Positions 1 to 8,707 are shown, numbered from the stretch's first letter. The stretch is DNA of 41,279 nucleotides from Alphaproteobacteria bacterium (GCA_030431615.1 JAUIID010000021.1:1-41279); one strand, 5' to 3'. Program-made: numbers and translations. Notes: generated by a model not told the origin, from the letters alone.

Positions 1-1
1 G

Positions 2-499
2 GTGCTCATGGCGCTCGCGACCATCCGTGCCGAGACCGAGACCTTCGAGCCGGTCGACGAGCTGCCGTCGCGCTTCAACACCTCGCCCGGCGGCCACGCC
101 TTCGACCTCTACGACCTGCGCGCCGATCTCGGCAATCGCGGCCGGCCGGACGGCGACCGCTACAAGGGCAGGGGCTTCGTCCAGCTCACCGGCCGGGCCA
201 ACTACCGGCGCATCGGCGAGCTGATCGGGCTCGCCGACCGCCTCGAGCGCGAACCCGAGCGCGCAGCCCTGCCGGTCGAGGCGGCGCGCGTGCTCGCGGC
301 CTTCCTCGCCGGCCGGTGCCGGCCGATCAAGGAGGCCCTGCTCGAGGGCGACCTCGGCCGCGCCCGCCGCCTCGTCAATGGCGGCCGGCACGGTCTCGAA
401 CGCTTCGCCGAAGCCTACCGGATCGGGTACGCCCTGCTCCAGGACGAGGTCTGGCGCTGCCCGGCACCGGCCTTGAAGGACAGCTACGCCGCCGCCTGA
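2..499 (+). CDS. GH19-type chitinase/peptidoglycan hydrolase, 5' truncated by window edge
   Basis: The visible 165 residues match the C-terminal part of glycoside hydrolase family 19 proteins, which cut chitin or, in bacteria and phages, often peptidoglycan glycan strands. The diagnostic stretch is RYKGRGFVQLTGRANY (about residues 53-68), with an acidic ETETFEPVDE segment before it (about 11-20) where the family has its catalytic glutamate, and VNGG (about 125-128) in the usual C-terminal helix region. The reading frame is open to the left edge, so the true start and any signal peptide lie outside the window. The last 16 bases overlap the convergent mtnK gene. Family assignment is fairly safe. 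Whether the substrate is peptidoglycan or chitin, and whether the gene came from a prophage, cannot be told from this fragment. Confidence 0.75.
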   Translation: MLMALATIRAETETFEPVDELPSRFNTSPGGHAFDLYDLRADLGNRGRPDGDRYKGRGFVQLTGRANYRRIGELIGLADRLEREPERAALPVEAARVLAAFLAGRCRPIKEALLEGDLGRARRLVNGGRHGLERFAEAYRIGYALLQDEVWRCPAPALKDSYAAA

Positions 500-1776
500 A
501 GCGCAGCGGCCTTGGCCGTGACCGCCTCGATCGACGGGATCTGGCGGGCCTGCTTGACGAGGTCGACGGCGAGCGCGAGCGTGCGGCGCTCGCAGGCGGC
601 CCGCCGGCCCTGGTCCTCGATCCACTCCATGTCGATGTTGTGGGCGAGCCCGAGAATGCGGCGGATCATCGAGCATCCGGCATAGCCGAGGCTGTCCTCG
701 AAGAGCGCGCGCATGAAGATGTGCTGTGCCTGGCCGAGCGACCGGCGGCCCGCATCCGAGCCCTCTGTGTCGGCGTTCTCGAAGAGATCGGGCGGGTAGG
801 CGTCGCCGGTGCGGTTGGCGAGCCAGAGCTCGATGAAGCGGCGCTCGAAGCCGTTCCAGAAACCCTCGATCGATTCGAGGATCCAGGCCCGGTAGGCGTC
901 GCGCTCGCCCGGCTCCTCCTCGTGCCCGGACTGGCTGAAATAGCTGATCAGGAGGTTGCTGATCAACTTGCCCACATCGAAGCCCATCGGCCCGAAGAAG
1001 GCGAACTCGGGATCGATGACCTTCGTGTCCGTGGCGGTCACCATGATCGAGCCGGTGTGCAGGTCGCCGTGCAGCAGCGCCTCGCCGCGGCTGAGGAAAT
1101 TGAGCTTGAGCAGCGAGACCGCCCGCTTGAGTTCGTCGTCGCCCCGAATCGCCGCCGCCACGTCGTCGAGCTCCGGGCTGGTCCAGCGATTGAGCTCGGC
1201 GATCCGGTAGGGATCGGTGAAGATCAGGTCCTCGGTGATCTTGCAGAGCGCTGTATTGCCGGCGAACTGCGCCACCAGCCGCTTCTTCTCGTCCGCCTTG
1301 AGCGCCAGGTCCGAGGTGAAGTAGAGCGCGTTCGCCGTGTACTCGACCATGTGGTCGACGAAGGCCGGATAGACCGTGCCGGTGATCATGCCGCGCCGCA
1401 TGATGATGTGCGGCGCCAGCCGCTCCATCGCGATGAGATAGAGCTTCGGGTCGTAGTGCAGGATCGCCGGCAGCCGCTCGGCCGCGTGCCGGGCCTGGAT
1501 CAGCGTCGCCTCGTGCTCGAACCACGCCCGCTCGAGCGGCAGGGGCCAGCTGTCGCCCACGAGGCGCACATAGGGCAGGGCCTGCTTGATGCAGACGCCG
1601 TCATCCGGGCCCTCGACGAGGAAGACGAGATTGAGGTTGCCGTCGCCGACCTCGGCGACCCGCCAGTCGGCGGCCGTCCCGCCGAGCCGCCCGGCGATTT
1701 CCGGCACCGTCTCGAGGTAGGCGGCGAGCGTGCTTTCGTCGAGTGCTCGATAACCTGCTGGCGTCGCAAGAGGCAT
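484..1776 (-). CDS. mtnK: S-methyl-5-thioribose kinase MtnK
   Basis: The 430-residue product phosphorylates 5-methylthioribose at O1 in the cytoplasmic methionine salvage pathway. It has the aminoglycoside-phosphotransferase/choline-kinase fold. The glycine-rich N-lobe VGDGNLNLVF is at about residues 43-52, the candidate ATP lysine in VCIKQ is Lys64, the catalytic loop HGDLHTGSI is at 236-244, and the metal-binding DPEFAFFGP is at about 255-263; the last two are hallmarks of MtnK. Length fits the family (about 400-430). The start is supported by AAGGTGA six bases upstream. The usual partner mtnA is not in the window. The 3' end overlaps the GH19 gene by 16 bases tail to tail, and the gene is divergent from the permease gene that follows. 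Confidence 0.93.
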   Translation of the reverse strand: MPLATPAGYRALDESTLAAYLETVPEIAGRLGGTAADWRVAEVGDGNLNLVFLVEGPDDGVCIKQALPYVRLVGDSWPLPLERAWFEHEATLIQARHAAERLPAILHYDPKLYLIAMERLAPHIIMRRGMITGTVYPAFVDHMVEYTANALYFTSDLALKADEKKRLVAQFAGNTALCKITEDLIFTDPYRIAELNRWTSPELDDVAAAIRGDDELKRAVSLLKLNFLSRGEALLHGDLHTGSIMVTATDTKVIDPEFAFFGPMGFDVGKLISNLLISYFSQSGHEEEPGERDAYRAWILESIEGFWNGFERRFIELWLANRTGDAYPPDLFENADTEGSDAGRRSLGQAQHIFMRALFEDSLGYAGCSMIRRILGLAHNIDMEWIEDQGRRAACERRTLALAVDLVKQARQIPSIEAVTAKAAALQAAA

Positions 1777-1880
1777 TCGGCATCACCTTTCGTGCGGCCG
1801 ACGCACGTTTGCCGCCGCATGCATTGTCGCGAGGGGCCGTGCTATGGCAGATCATGCCGGCGACGGCAAACCGGAGGCAC

Positions 1881-2939
1881 ATGGCAGCGCGCGCGACGGC
1901 ACTGGCTCGACCAGTCTGGTGGATCAGCTTCATGGTTGGCTCGGCGTTCGTCGGGTCGATCCTGGTATTCGGCAGCCGGTTCCTCATCCCGCTCGCGATC
2001 GCGGTGATCCTCTGGCTCCTGATCAACGCGATCGGCCGCGCCTACGGCAAGGTCGGGATCGGCGGATTCCGCCTGCCGCCCGCCCTCTGCCGGCTGCTCG
2101 CCGTGCTCACCATGCTCTATTTCGGCTGGTTGATCGTGAACATCAGCGCCAGCAACATTGCCCAGGTGCGCGCCGCGGCGCCGGTCTACCAGGCCAACCT
2201 GACCCAGCTTGTCGCCCAAGCACTCGGCTATTTCGGCATCGAGCGGACGCCCACGGTCACCGAGGTGGTCAGCCGCTTCGATCTGGTCGGGCTGCTCGGC
2301 TCGCTCACCGCCGGCCTCGGCTCGCTGGTCGGCAGCGCCGGCCTCGTTATGCTCTACGTCGCCTTCCTGATGCTCGAGCAGTCGAGCTTCCAGCGCAAGC
2401 TCGACGCCCTCTTCGCCGACCCCGCGCGCACGGCGAGCCTGCGCCAGTCGCTCTTCGAGATTGAGCGGCGGATCGAGAGCTATCTCTGGATCAAGACGCT
2501 GGTCAGCCTGCTCACCGCCGTCCTTTGCTACGCCGTGCTGGCGACGGTGGGCGTCGATTTCGCCAGCTTCTGGGCGCTCCTGATCTTCCTCTTCAACTTC
2601 ATCCCCAATATCGGCTCGCTCTTCGCCGTGCTCCTGCCGACCGTCCTGACCCTCCTCCAGTTCGGCGACCTCGGCGTCTTCCTGCTGGTGCTCGCCTTGC
2701 TGAGCGTCATCCAGGCCGTGATCGGCAATCTGGTCGAGCCGCGGCTCATGGGGCGCACCCTCAACCTCAGCCCCCTGGTCATCATCCTCTCGCTGACCCT
2801 CTGGGGCAGCATCTGGGGCGTCGCCGGCATGTTCCTCTGCGTGCCGCTGACGGCGCTGCTGGCCATCGTGCTCAGCAAGTTCGAGCCGACCCGCCCGGTG
2901 GCGATCCTGCTCTCCAGCGACGGCCGGCTCGCCGACTGA
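1881..2939 (+). CDS. AI-2E family (PerM-like) membrane transporter
   Basis: This integral membrane protein has the AI-2E exporter family layout: two hydrophobic helices at the N terminus (LVFGSRFLIPLAIAVILWLL), a third shortly after, a large soluble segment with a conserved ERRIESYLWIKTLVSL motif, and a C-terminal bundle with FNFIPNIGSLFAVLLPT and VEPRLMGRTLNLSPLVIILS. These two stretches are family signatures. The frame is open back to about 1743, inside mtnK. I place the start at the ATG at 1881 because GGAGG lies just before it, although the spacing of 3 is short; ATG 1854 is an alternative. Family members include autoinducer-2 exporters and Na+/H+ antiporters, so the substrate is unknown. 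It is transcribed divergently from mtnK and probably has its own promoter. Confidence 0.85.
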   Translation: MAARATALARPVWWISFMVGSAFVGSILVFGSRFLIPLAIAVILWLLINAIGRAYGKVGIGGFRLPPALCRLLAVLTMLYFGWLIVNISASNIAQVRAAAPVYQANLTQLVAQALGYFGIERTPTVTEVVSRFDLVGLLGSLTAGLGSLVGSAGLVMLYVAFLMLEQSSFQRKLDALFADPARTASLRQSLFEIERRIESYLWIKTLVSLLTAVLCYAVLATVGVDFASFWALLIFLFNFIPNIGSLFAVLLPTVLTLLQFGDLGVFLLVLALLSVIQAVIGNLVEPRLMGRTLNLSPLVIILSLTLWGSIWGVAGMFLCVPLTALLAIVLSKFEPTRPVAILLSSDGRLAD

Positions 2940-3011
2940 CGCCCGCCGGCATGGACGATGCGGCCGGCGAGGACTAATAGCCAGTAGATGCACGTTCCAC
3001 GAGGAAGCCTC

Positions 3012-4088
3012 ATGATGTGTGCCCGGCTGCGGGGGCTCGGCCGCGTCGCCCTGCTGCTGCTGATCGGCTGCCTGCCTGTCACCGCTGGAGCGCAGCAGCG
3101 GGAGGACCCCTACGCCGCCGGTCTCGAGCACTTCTATGCCGGGCGCTACGCCGAGGCCCTGCCGTACTTCGTCACCGCCCTCGATCTCTCGGAGGGGCGC
3201 TACGGCGAGAACGCCCCGGAGGTCGCGACCGACCTGAACAACCTGGCCGAGGTCTACCGTCATCTCGGCCGCTACGACGAGGCGGAGCCCCTCTATCTGC
3301 GCGCCATCGCCCTGGACGAGGCGGAAGGCTCCAGCAACGATGCGAACCGGGCCGCGAGCCTGAACAACCTGGCGCTGCTCTATCGGGCGCAAGGCCGCAA
3401 CGACAAGGCCGAGCGCATCTACAAGGAGTCGCTCGGCCTGCTCGAGGACTCCTATGGCTACAGCCACCCGCAAGTCGCGATGAGCCTCAACAACCTCGCC
3501 AAGCTCTACGAAGCGACGGGCCGCCCGGAGCGGGCCCGGCCCCTGCTCGAGCGTGCCGAGCGCATCGCCAGGGACACGCTGGGGCCGACCCACCCGTCGA
3601 CGCGGCGCGTGATGCGCAATCTCGCCGCACTGGACGGCGGCGCGCCGGCCGACCTGGATCCGACGGGCTTTGCACTGCGCCCGGCGGCGCGTCCGGGCTC
3701 GACCCCGACTCCGGCCTCGACCACCGCAGCCGAAGCCGCCCCGAGCCCGCCCGCCGCGGCCCCCGAAGCGGTTGCGGAACTGGATCCGGAAGGCACGGTG
3801 GCGGCGGTCCCGGCCGTGAAGCCCCCGCAGCCCAGCGGCTTTGCCATTCATCTCGCCTCGGTGCGCAGCCCCGCCGCGGCGAACGAGGAGTGGGTGAGGC
3901 TCGCCGCCGAGCTCGGCCTCGATCCGTCGATCGATCAGATCCTGCCGCAACGCATCGAGGTGCCGGACAAGGGCGTGTTCTACCGCGTCGGGGGTGGCCC
4001 CTTCGCCACCCGGGCCGAAGCCGCCGCCGCCTGCGCGCCGCTTGCCGCTGCCGGCCAGTATTGCGCCGTCATTGACCTGCTCGACTGA
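3012..4088 (+). CDS. Secreted TPR protein with C-terminal SPOR domain
   Basis: The 358-residue product has an N-terminal export signal (hydrophobic VALLLLIGCLPVTAGA). The segment also contains a lipobox-like LIGC, so lipoprotein processing is possible. Residues about 33-190 hold four kinesin-light-chain-like tetratricopeptide repeats with recurring LNNLA.(V/L)Y motifs. A Pro/Ala-rich linker (about 205-275) follows. The C-terminal 80 residues (GFAIHLASVRS to QYCAVIDLL) resemble a SPOR domain, which binds denuded peptidoglycan at division septa. The likely role is an envelope scaffold at the septum, but no partner is identified. The start at 3012 is preceded by GAGGAA with spacing 5-7; ATG 3015 would also work. 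The 3' end overlaps the following acetyltransferase gene. Confidence 0.8.
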   Translation: MMCARLRGLGRVALLLLIGCLPVTAGAQQREDPYAAGLEHFYAGRYAEALPYFVTALDLSEGRYGENAPEVATDLNNLAEVYRHLGRYDEAEPLYLRAIALDEAEGSSNDANRAASLNNLALLYRAQGRNDKAERIYKESLGLLEDSYGYSHPQVAMSLNNLAKLYEATGRPERARPLLERAERIARDTLGPTHPSTRRVMRNLAALDGGAPADLDPTGFALRPAARPGSTPTPASTTAAEAAPSPPAAAPEAVAELDPEGTVAAVPAVKPPQPSGFAIHLASVRSPAAANEEWVRLAAELGLDPSIDQILPQRIEVPDKGVFYRVGGGPFATRAEAAAACAPLAAAGQYCAVIDLLD

Positions 4089-4863
4089 GCCGGCGGGCTG
4101 GCCCGCGGCGATCGAGGCCCAGCTCCTCGATGCCCTGGGCCGGAGCGGTGCCGAACTCGTCGAGGCCGGCGGCTTTCGCGTGCATCTCTGGCACCGGGCC
4201 GATCCCTTCTACCGCAACGTCGCCGTACCGGTGGTGCGGCAGGACGACTGGCCGGCCGCGATCCGGCTGATGGACGGCATCTTCCGCGCCGCCGGCCGCC
4301 GCGCCCGGTTGGAATTCATCGAGGAACGCTGGCCCGATCTGGCCGCAGCACTCGTTGATGCCGGCTTCGTCCGCCGCCAGCGCATGCCGGTCATGGTCCT
4401 CGATCGCCCGGGCGAGGGGGCAGGGGCCAGCGACGTGGAGCTGCTCGGGCCGGGCTCGCCGCCCGAGGTCGTCGCCGCCGCACTGGAGGCGCTCAACGCC
4501 GCCTTCGGCCAGGCCATGGCGGAAGCCACCCTTGCCGTCGAGACCGCGCAGCTCGTGGCCGAGCTCGAGGCGGGCCACTGCCGGGTCGCCGTGGTGCGCC
4601 GGGCCGGCCAACCCGTGGCCGGCGCCTGCCTCATTGGCGCCGGCCAGGGGGCAGCCGAGCTCGCCGGGGTCTGGACCGCCGTCAGTCATCGCCGGCAGGG
4701 CCTCGGCACGGCGGTCTGCCGGGCCCTGCTCGACGGCTTCCTCGCCGGCGGTGGCCGGTTCGCCTGGCTCGGCGCCCATGACGACGCCGCGCATGGCCTC
4801 TATGCGCGGCTGGGGTTCCGCCCCGTCGGCCACCAGGTCGATTTTTCCGGACCGGCCGCTTGA
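4072..4863 (+). CDS. GNAT family N-acetyltransferase
   Basis: The C-terminal half is a GCN5-related acetyltransferase domain. The acetyl-CoA binding motif HRRQGLGTAVCRALL is clear, followed by the typical end LYARLGFRPVGHQVDF. The N-terminal half (WPAAIEAQLLDALG to VMVLDRP) is a less conserved domain seen in two-domain GNAT enzymes. The start is uncertain. No good ATG is in frame near the beginning, and TTG at 4072 would give 263 residues and a 17-base overlap with the TPR-SPOR gene, suggesting translational coupling. The substrate cannot be deduced. Confidence 0.75.
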   Translation: MTCSTEPAGWPAAIEAQLLDALGRSGAELVEAGGFRVHLWHRADPFYRNVAVPVVRQDDWPAAIRLMDGIFRAAGRRARLEFIEERWPDLAAALVDAGFVRRQRMPVMVLDRPGEGAGASDVELLGPGSPPEVVAAALEALNAAFGQAMAEATLAVETAQLVAELEAGHCRVAVVRRAGQPVAGACLIGAGQGAAELAGVWTAVSHRRQGLGTAVCRALLDGFLAGGGRFAWLGAHDDAAHGLYARLGFRPVGHQVDFSGPAA

Positions 4864-4920
4864 AGCCGGCCGCCCGCTGCGCCACGCTGCGCCGCAACAC
4901 CCCATGACACGGACTGGACC

Positions 4921-5937
4921 ATGCACTTGAACAGGCGGACGACATGCCGGCTGCTGGCCGGCCTCGGGGCGCTCTTGGCGTGTCTTTCGACGCCGGCTGC
5001 GGCTGCCGGCCAGAAGGTCGTCTTCGGCACCAACTGGCGGGCCCAGGCGGAGCATGGCGGCTTCTACCAGGCGCTCGCCACCGGCCTCTACGCCGAGCGC
5101 GGGCTCGATGTGGAGATCCGCGAAGGCGGGCCGCAGGTGAACTACCGGCAGCTCATCGCCGCCGGCCGGCTCGACTTCTACATGGGCGGCGACCTGTTCG
5201 GGCAGTTCGAATTCCTGCGTCAGGGGGTGCCCGTGGTCACCGTGGCCGCAATTTTCCAGAAAGAGCCGCAGGCACTGCTCGCCCATCCCGATGTCGGCAT
5301 AGACGGCCTCGAGGACCTCGCCGGCCGCACGCTGCTGATTTCGGCTATCGGGCAGCTGACTTACTGGCCCTGGCTGAAGAGCACCTACGGCCTGGATGAT
5401 GGGCAGGTCCGTCCCTACACCTTCAACTCGGCACCATTCATCGCCGATCCGAACACGGTGCAGCAGGGCTACATCACCGCCGAGCCCTTCGCCATCCGCG
5501 AAGCGGGCGGCTTCGACCCTGTGGTCCTGCTCCTGGCCGATGCTGGCTATGGCAGCTACTCGACCCTGATCCAGACCCGCCAGGAGCTGGTGGATGAGCA
5601 GCCGGAGGTCGTCCAGGCCTTCGTCGACGCCTCGATCCTCGGCTGGATGGACTATCTCTACGGCGACCCGGCGCCGGGCAACGCGCTGATCCTCGAGGCC
5701 AATCCGGAGATGACACCTGCCCAGATCGCCTACTCGATCGACGCCATGAAGGCCTACGGCATCGTCGATTCCGGCGACGCGCTGGAGCTCGGCGTCGGCG
5801 CCATGACCGACGCGCGCTGGGCGAGCTTCTTTTCGAATGCCGTCGACTGGGGCCTGGTCGAGCCGGATCTGCCGTGGCAGGCCGGCTATGCGCTCGACTT
5901 CGTCAACCGGGGCGTGGGCAACGAGCTGCGCCCCTGA
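4921..5937 (+). CDS. ABC transporter substrate-binding protein, NMT1/ThiY-like
   Basis: The 338-residue product has a signal peptide ending near residue 29 (LLACLSTPAAAAGQ) and a periplasmic-binding fold of the NMT1/THI5-like group. The group signature is the opening FGTNWRAQAEHGGFYQALA, then GLDVEIREGGPQVNYRQLIA and the acidic FYMGGDLFGQFEF. Relatives bind pyrimidine precursors of thiamine, nitrate, sulfonates or other small organics. The N-terminal EHGGFYQA resembles ThiY and other pyrimidine-type binders more than SsuA. No permease or ATPase gene is adjacent, so it is an orphan here and must share a transporter encoded elsewhere. Substrate assignment is therefore only suggestive. Confidence 0.82.
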   Translation: MHLNRRTTCRLLAGLGALLACLSTPAAAAGQKVVFGTNWRAQAEHGGFYQALATGLYAERGLDVEIREGGPQVNYRQLIAAGRLDFYMGGDLFGQFEFLRQGVPVVTVAAIFQKEPQALLAHPDVGIDGLEDLAGRTLLISAIGQLTYWPWLKSTYGLDDGQVRPYTFNSAPFIADPNTVQQGYITAEPFAIREAGGFDPVVLLLADAGYGSYSTLIQTRQELVDEQPEVVQAFVDASILGWMDYLYGDPAPGNALILEANPEMTPAQIAYSIDAMKAYGIVDSGDALELGVGAMTDARWASFFSNAVDWGLVEPDLPWQAGYALDFVNRGVGNELRP

Positions 5938-5959
5938 CGGGCAGAAAGGGCCGCCGATC

Positions 5960-5988
5960 TTGACAGGACGGCGCCTATCCCCGATCTT
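5960..5988 (+). promoter_or_regulatory. Likely sigma-70-type promoter of rpmG
   Basis: A perfect TTGACA at 5960-5965 is followed after 17 bases by GATCTT (5983-5988), which keeps the second, third and last positions of TATAAT. It lies 36 bases before the rpmG start and after the end of the ABC binding-protein gene, fitting a separate strong transcript for a ribosomal protein. This is a sequence-pattern call only. Confidence 0.5.
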
Positions 5989-6023
5989 CCGGCTTCCACC
6001 TTCCAGTTTTCGAGGATCCAGCG

Positions 6024-6191
6024 ATGGCCAAGCCGTCCACCGTGCTGATCAAGCTCGTGAGCTCGGCCGGTACCGGGTTCTTCTACACGACCAAGAAGAA
6101 CACCCGCACCACCACCGAGAAGCTCGTGCTCAAGAAGTACGACCCGCGTGCCCGCAAGCACGTCGAGTTCAAGGAAGCCAAGATCAAGTAG
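6024..6191 (+). CDS. rpmG: 50S ribosomal protein L33
   Basis: This 55-residue gene encodes ribosomal protein bL33, a small basic protein near the E site of the large subunit. The translation begins [18 protein letters not shown] and continues with FFYTTKKNT and [20 protein letters not shown], matching L33 along its whole length. It lacks the four-cysteine zinc motif, so it is the zinc-independent type common in Proteobacteria. GAGGA lies seven bases before the ATG. A TTGACA promoter upstream and an intrinsic terminator downstream make it a one-gene transcription unit. Confidence 0.96.
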   Translation: MAKPSTVLIKLVSSAGTGFFYTTKKNTRTTTEKLVLKKYDPRARKHVEFKEAKIK

Positions 6192-6252
6192 CGGCGAGAG
6201 CCGGGCGCGCCCCTCGGGTCGCGTCTGGCCGTTCCGCGACGAGCGGAGAGAG

Positions 6253-6277
6253 CCCGCCGGCCTGCCGGCGGGTTTTT
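6253..6277 (+). terminator. Rho-independent terminator after rpmG
   Basis: A perfect 9-bp inverted repeat, CCCGCCGGC (6253-6261) and GCCGGCGGG (6264-6272), is followed at once by TTTTT (6273-6277). It sits 61 bases after the rpmG stop and is the clearest intrinsic terminator in the window. Confidence 0.85.
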
Positions 6278-6413
6278 GTTCGCTGAAGTCGAAAGTCTCT
6301 AGGCATACCGATCAACCACAGGTAGTATCCGGTCCGGTTCGCCATTGGGCTGACCGGTGCGGTGCCGTGTCGCTGCCGTGCGTGGTCGGTCAAGAAGCCT
6401 GGAGACATCGCCC

Positions 6414-7700
6414 GTGGCTCAGCGCGCTGCTTCGCCTTTCGGCAATCCCTGGATCGTCGGCCTCATGGCCCTCCTGGCCTGCTCGGCCCCGGTGAGGCCC
6501 GCCCTCGCCATCGACGACCTGCTCAGCGAACCGACGCCCCTGATCCTCAAGGACGGGCGCATCGCCCAGGTCAGCGTCCACACCATTCCCTTCGCCACCG
6601 GCAGTGGCGAGCTGGATGCCGAAGCCGCGGCCGACCTCGACGCGCTCCTCGAGCCGTTCGCGACCGACTGCTTCCTCACCGCCCAGGCTATCGGCCATGT
6701 CGAGCCCGGCCTCAACCGCGACGGCGACACGCTGAACGCCCATCGGCTGGCGCGGGCACGGGCGGATTTCGTCCAGGCGGCGCTCGCCGGCCACGGCATG
6801 CAGCTGGCCGCCGTGGCGAGCGTCTGGGACTGGCAGTTCCTGGTCAAGGACTCCCGCGTCACGCTCTGGGTGTTCCGGCTGAATGTCGGCGATGACTGCG
6901 AGGGCACGCCCCTGCCGGGCGACCTGCCGGTCGCCGCCACGGCCAGGGCACCGGTTGTCGCAGCCGCATCGCCGCCGCCGGCCGAGGCGCCGGCACCGGT
7001 GAAGGCGCCGGCGAAGACCCCGCCTGCTGCCGAGGCGCCGGCGACTGCGGCTGCAGCAGGGAAGGCGACCGCCGCCCCGCGTGAGCTGAGCGTCGCCGAG
7101 GCGCCGCCGGCGACAACTCCAGCTGCCGATCCAGCTCCCGCCCCGACCCCGACACCAGTGCAGGCCAGCGAGCCGCCGGCCCCGGTGGTCGAGCCCCAGG
7201 CCGTGGTCGCCGAATCGAAGCAGCCGGCACCCGTCGAACCCCCGGCACCTGCCGAGGTCGCAGCGGCACCCGAGCCGGTGGTGGCCGCCGCACCGCCGCC
7301 CGCCGAACCCGCCCCGGCGCCTGCGTCGACGCCTGTCTCGGCGCCCGAGCCGACGCCCGCCACTGGCGACGAGCTGCCTGGCCCGGCCATCGTCTTCGCC
7401 GTCAACAGCAGCTTCTTCTCGGGCTCCGCCAGCCGCGACCTCAAGGCCTTCGTCGAACAGCTGCCGCGCGATGCCGAGGTCGAGATCGAGCTCGCCGCCG
7501 CCGTCGGCACCGGCGACGTGCGGGACGCCGATCCGGCGGAGGCCAAGCGCTACAATGCCTGGATGGCGGAACGGCGGCTCCAGCGCGTCGCCGAGTGGCT
7601 CACCAGCAATGCCGGGCCACGCCAGCTCAAGCTGCAGGAGCAGTTCATCGAGAACGACCCCTCGCGCGAAGTGCGGCTGCAGGCCCGCGTCCTCCCCTAG
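6414..7700 (+). CDS. Exported protein with two OmpA-like domains joined by a Pro/Ala linker
   Basis: A GTG start at 6414, preceded by GGAG at spacing 9, gives a 428-residue protein with a good signal peptide (IVGLMALLACSAPVRPALA then IDD). Residues about 55-160 read like an OmpA/Pal domain: IPFATGSGELDAEAAADLDALL, AIGHVEP, then LNAHRLARARADFVQAAL. The usual GHTD is GHVE here. Cys86 and Cys162 may form a disulfide. A linker of about 150 residues (170-320), rich in Pro and Ala, follows. Residues about 320-428 repeat the pattern (IVFAVNSSFFSGSASRDLKAF, then AERRLQRVAEWL). It probably spans the periplasm and touches peptidoglycan or the outer membrane, but OmpA-domain assignment is by motif reading and degenerate. 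A function is not known. Confidence 0.65.
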   Translation: MAQRAASPFGNPWIVGLMALLACSAPVRPALAIDDLLSEPTPLILKDGRIAQVSVHTIPFATGSGELDAEAAADLDALLEPFATDCFLTAQAIGHVEPGLNRDGDTLNAHRLARARADFVQAALAGHGMQLAAVASVWDWQFLVKDSRVTLWVFRLNVGDDCEGTPLPGDLPVAATARAPVVAAASPPPAEAPAPVKAPAKTPPAAEAPATAAAAGKATAAPRELSVAEAPPATTPAADPAPAPTPTPVQASEPPAPVVEPQAVVAESKQPAPVEPPAPAEVAAAPEPVVAAAPPPAEPAPAPASTPVSAPEPTPATGDELPGPAIVFAVNSSFFSGSASRDLKAFVEQLPRDAEVEIELAAAVGTGDVRDADPAEAKRYNAWMAERRLQRVAEWLTSNAGPRQLKLQEQFIENDPSREVRLQARVLP

Positions 7701-7783
7701 ACGGCCGGCTGGTCGCGATCGCCGCGGCCCCCTATGCTCGCCCCCGCCGGTCGTTCGACCGGTGGCTTGATCGGGGGGACGGC

Positions 7784-8692
7784 ATGAAACTGGCCATCGG
7801 CATCGACCTCGGCGGCACCAAGACCGAAATCGTGGCCCTCGACGGCGAGGGCAGGGAGGTCGTCCGGCGCCGCCAGCCGACGCCGCGCGGCGACTACCAG
7901 GCGACCCTCGACTGCATGGCCGGCATGGTCCGCTCCGTGGAAGCGGAGCTCGGTGCGCAGGGTACCGTCGGCATCGGCCACCCGGGCGCCATCTCGCCGG
8001 CGACCGGCCTGATCAAGAACGCGAATTCCACCTGGCTGAACGACCGGCCGCTGGACCGGGACTTCGAGACCCTGCTCGGCCGCAGGGTCGCCTTCGCCAA
8101 CGATGCCAACTGCCTTGCCCTCTCCGAGGCGACCGACGGCGCCGGTGCCGGGGCGGACATCGTCTTTACCGTCATCCTCGGGACCGGGGTCGGGGGCGGC
8201 GTCGTTGTCGGCGGCCGGGTCCTGCGGGGCGGCAACGCGGTCGCCGGCGAGTGGGGCCACATCCCGCTGCCCTGGCCGCGGGACGACGAACGGCCGGGCC
8301 CGTCATGCTATTGCGGCCTGCATGGCTGCATCGAGACCTGGTGCTCCGGCCCGGGCATGGCCCGCGACCATGCGACGGTGACCGGCGACGCCCTGAGCGG
8401 GCCCGAGATCGTCGCCGCCGCGGCCGCCGGCGAGGCCGCCGCCCGGGCGACCCTCGACCGTCACGCCGACCGGCTCGCCCGCGGCCTCGCCCAGGTCATC
8501 AACATCCTCGATCCCGAGGTCATCGTCCTCGGCGGCGGTGTCTCGAACATCGCCGGACTCTATGCCGACGTGCCGCCGCGCCTGCCGGCCTATGTCTTCT
8601 CCGACCGCGTCGACACCCGGCTGCTGCCGCCCCTGCATGGCGACAGCTCGGGCGTGCGCGGCGCTGCGTGGCTCGGCCGCGACCTCACCTGA
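7784..8692 (+). CDS. mak: ROK family fructokinase Mak
   Basis: The 302-residue product phosphorylates fructose (and to a lesser degree mannose) to the 6-phosphate with ATP. It starts MKLAIGIDLGGTKTEIVALD, the phosphate-binding loop of the ROK family. It follows E. coli Mak closely through TPRGDYQ, KNANSTWLN, FANDANCLA, GEWGHIPLPW, the zinc motif CYCGLHGCIE, NILDPEVIVLGGG and the ending HGDSSGVRGAAWL. The length is the same as E. coli Mak. The ATG at 7784 follows a GGGGGAC stretch. It lies after the OmpA-like gene and ends 15 bases before the convergent eipB. No fructose transporter is nearby. Confidence 0.92.
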   Translation: MKLAIGIDLGGTKTEIVALDGEGREVVRRRQPTPRGDYQATLDCMAGMVRSVEAELGAQGTVGIGHPGAISPATGLIKNANSTWLNDRPLDRDFETLLGRRVAFANDANCLALSEATDGAGAGADIVFTVILGTGVGGGVVVGGRVLRGGNAVAGEWGHIPLPWPRDDERPGPSCYCGLHGCIETWCSGPGMARDHATVTGDALSGPEIVAAAAAGEAAARATLDRHADRLARGLAQVINILDPEVIVLGGGVSNIAGLYADVPPRLPAYVFSDRVDTRLLPPLHGDSSGVRGAAWLGRDLT

Positions 8693-8707
8693 GCATCGCG
8701 CCGCGAC

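Noticed and set aside
7784-8692. Alternative reading of the ROK gene as N-acetylglucosamine kinase
   Set aside because: GEWGHIPLPW, KNANSTWLN and HGDSSGVRGAAW follow E. coli Mak closely, and the length is the same, so fructokinase is the better call.
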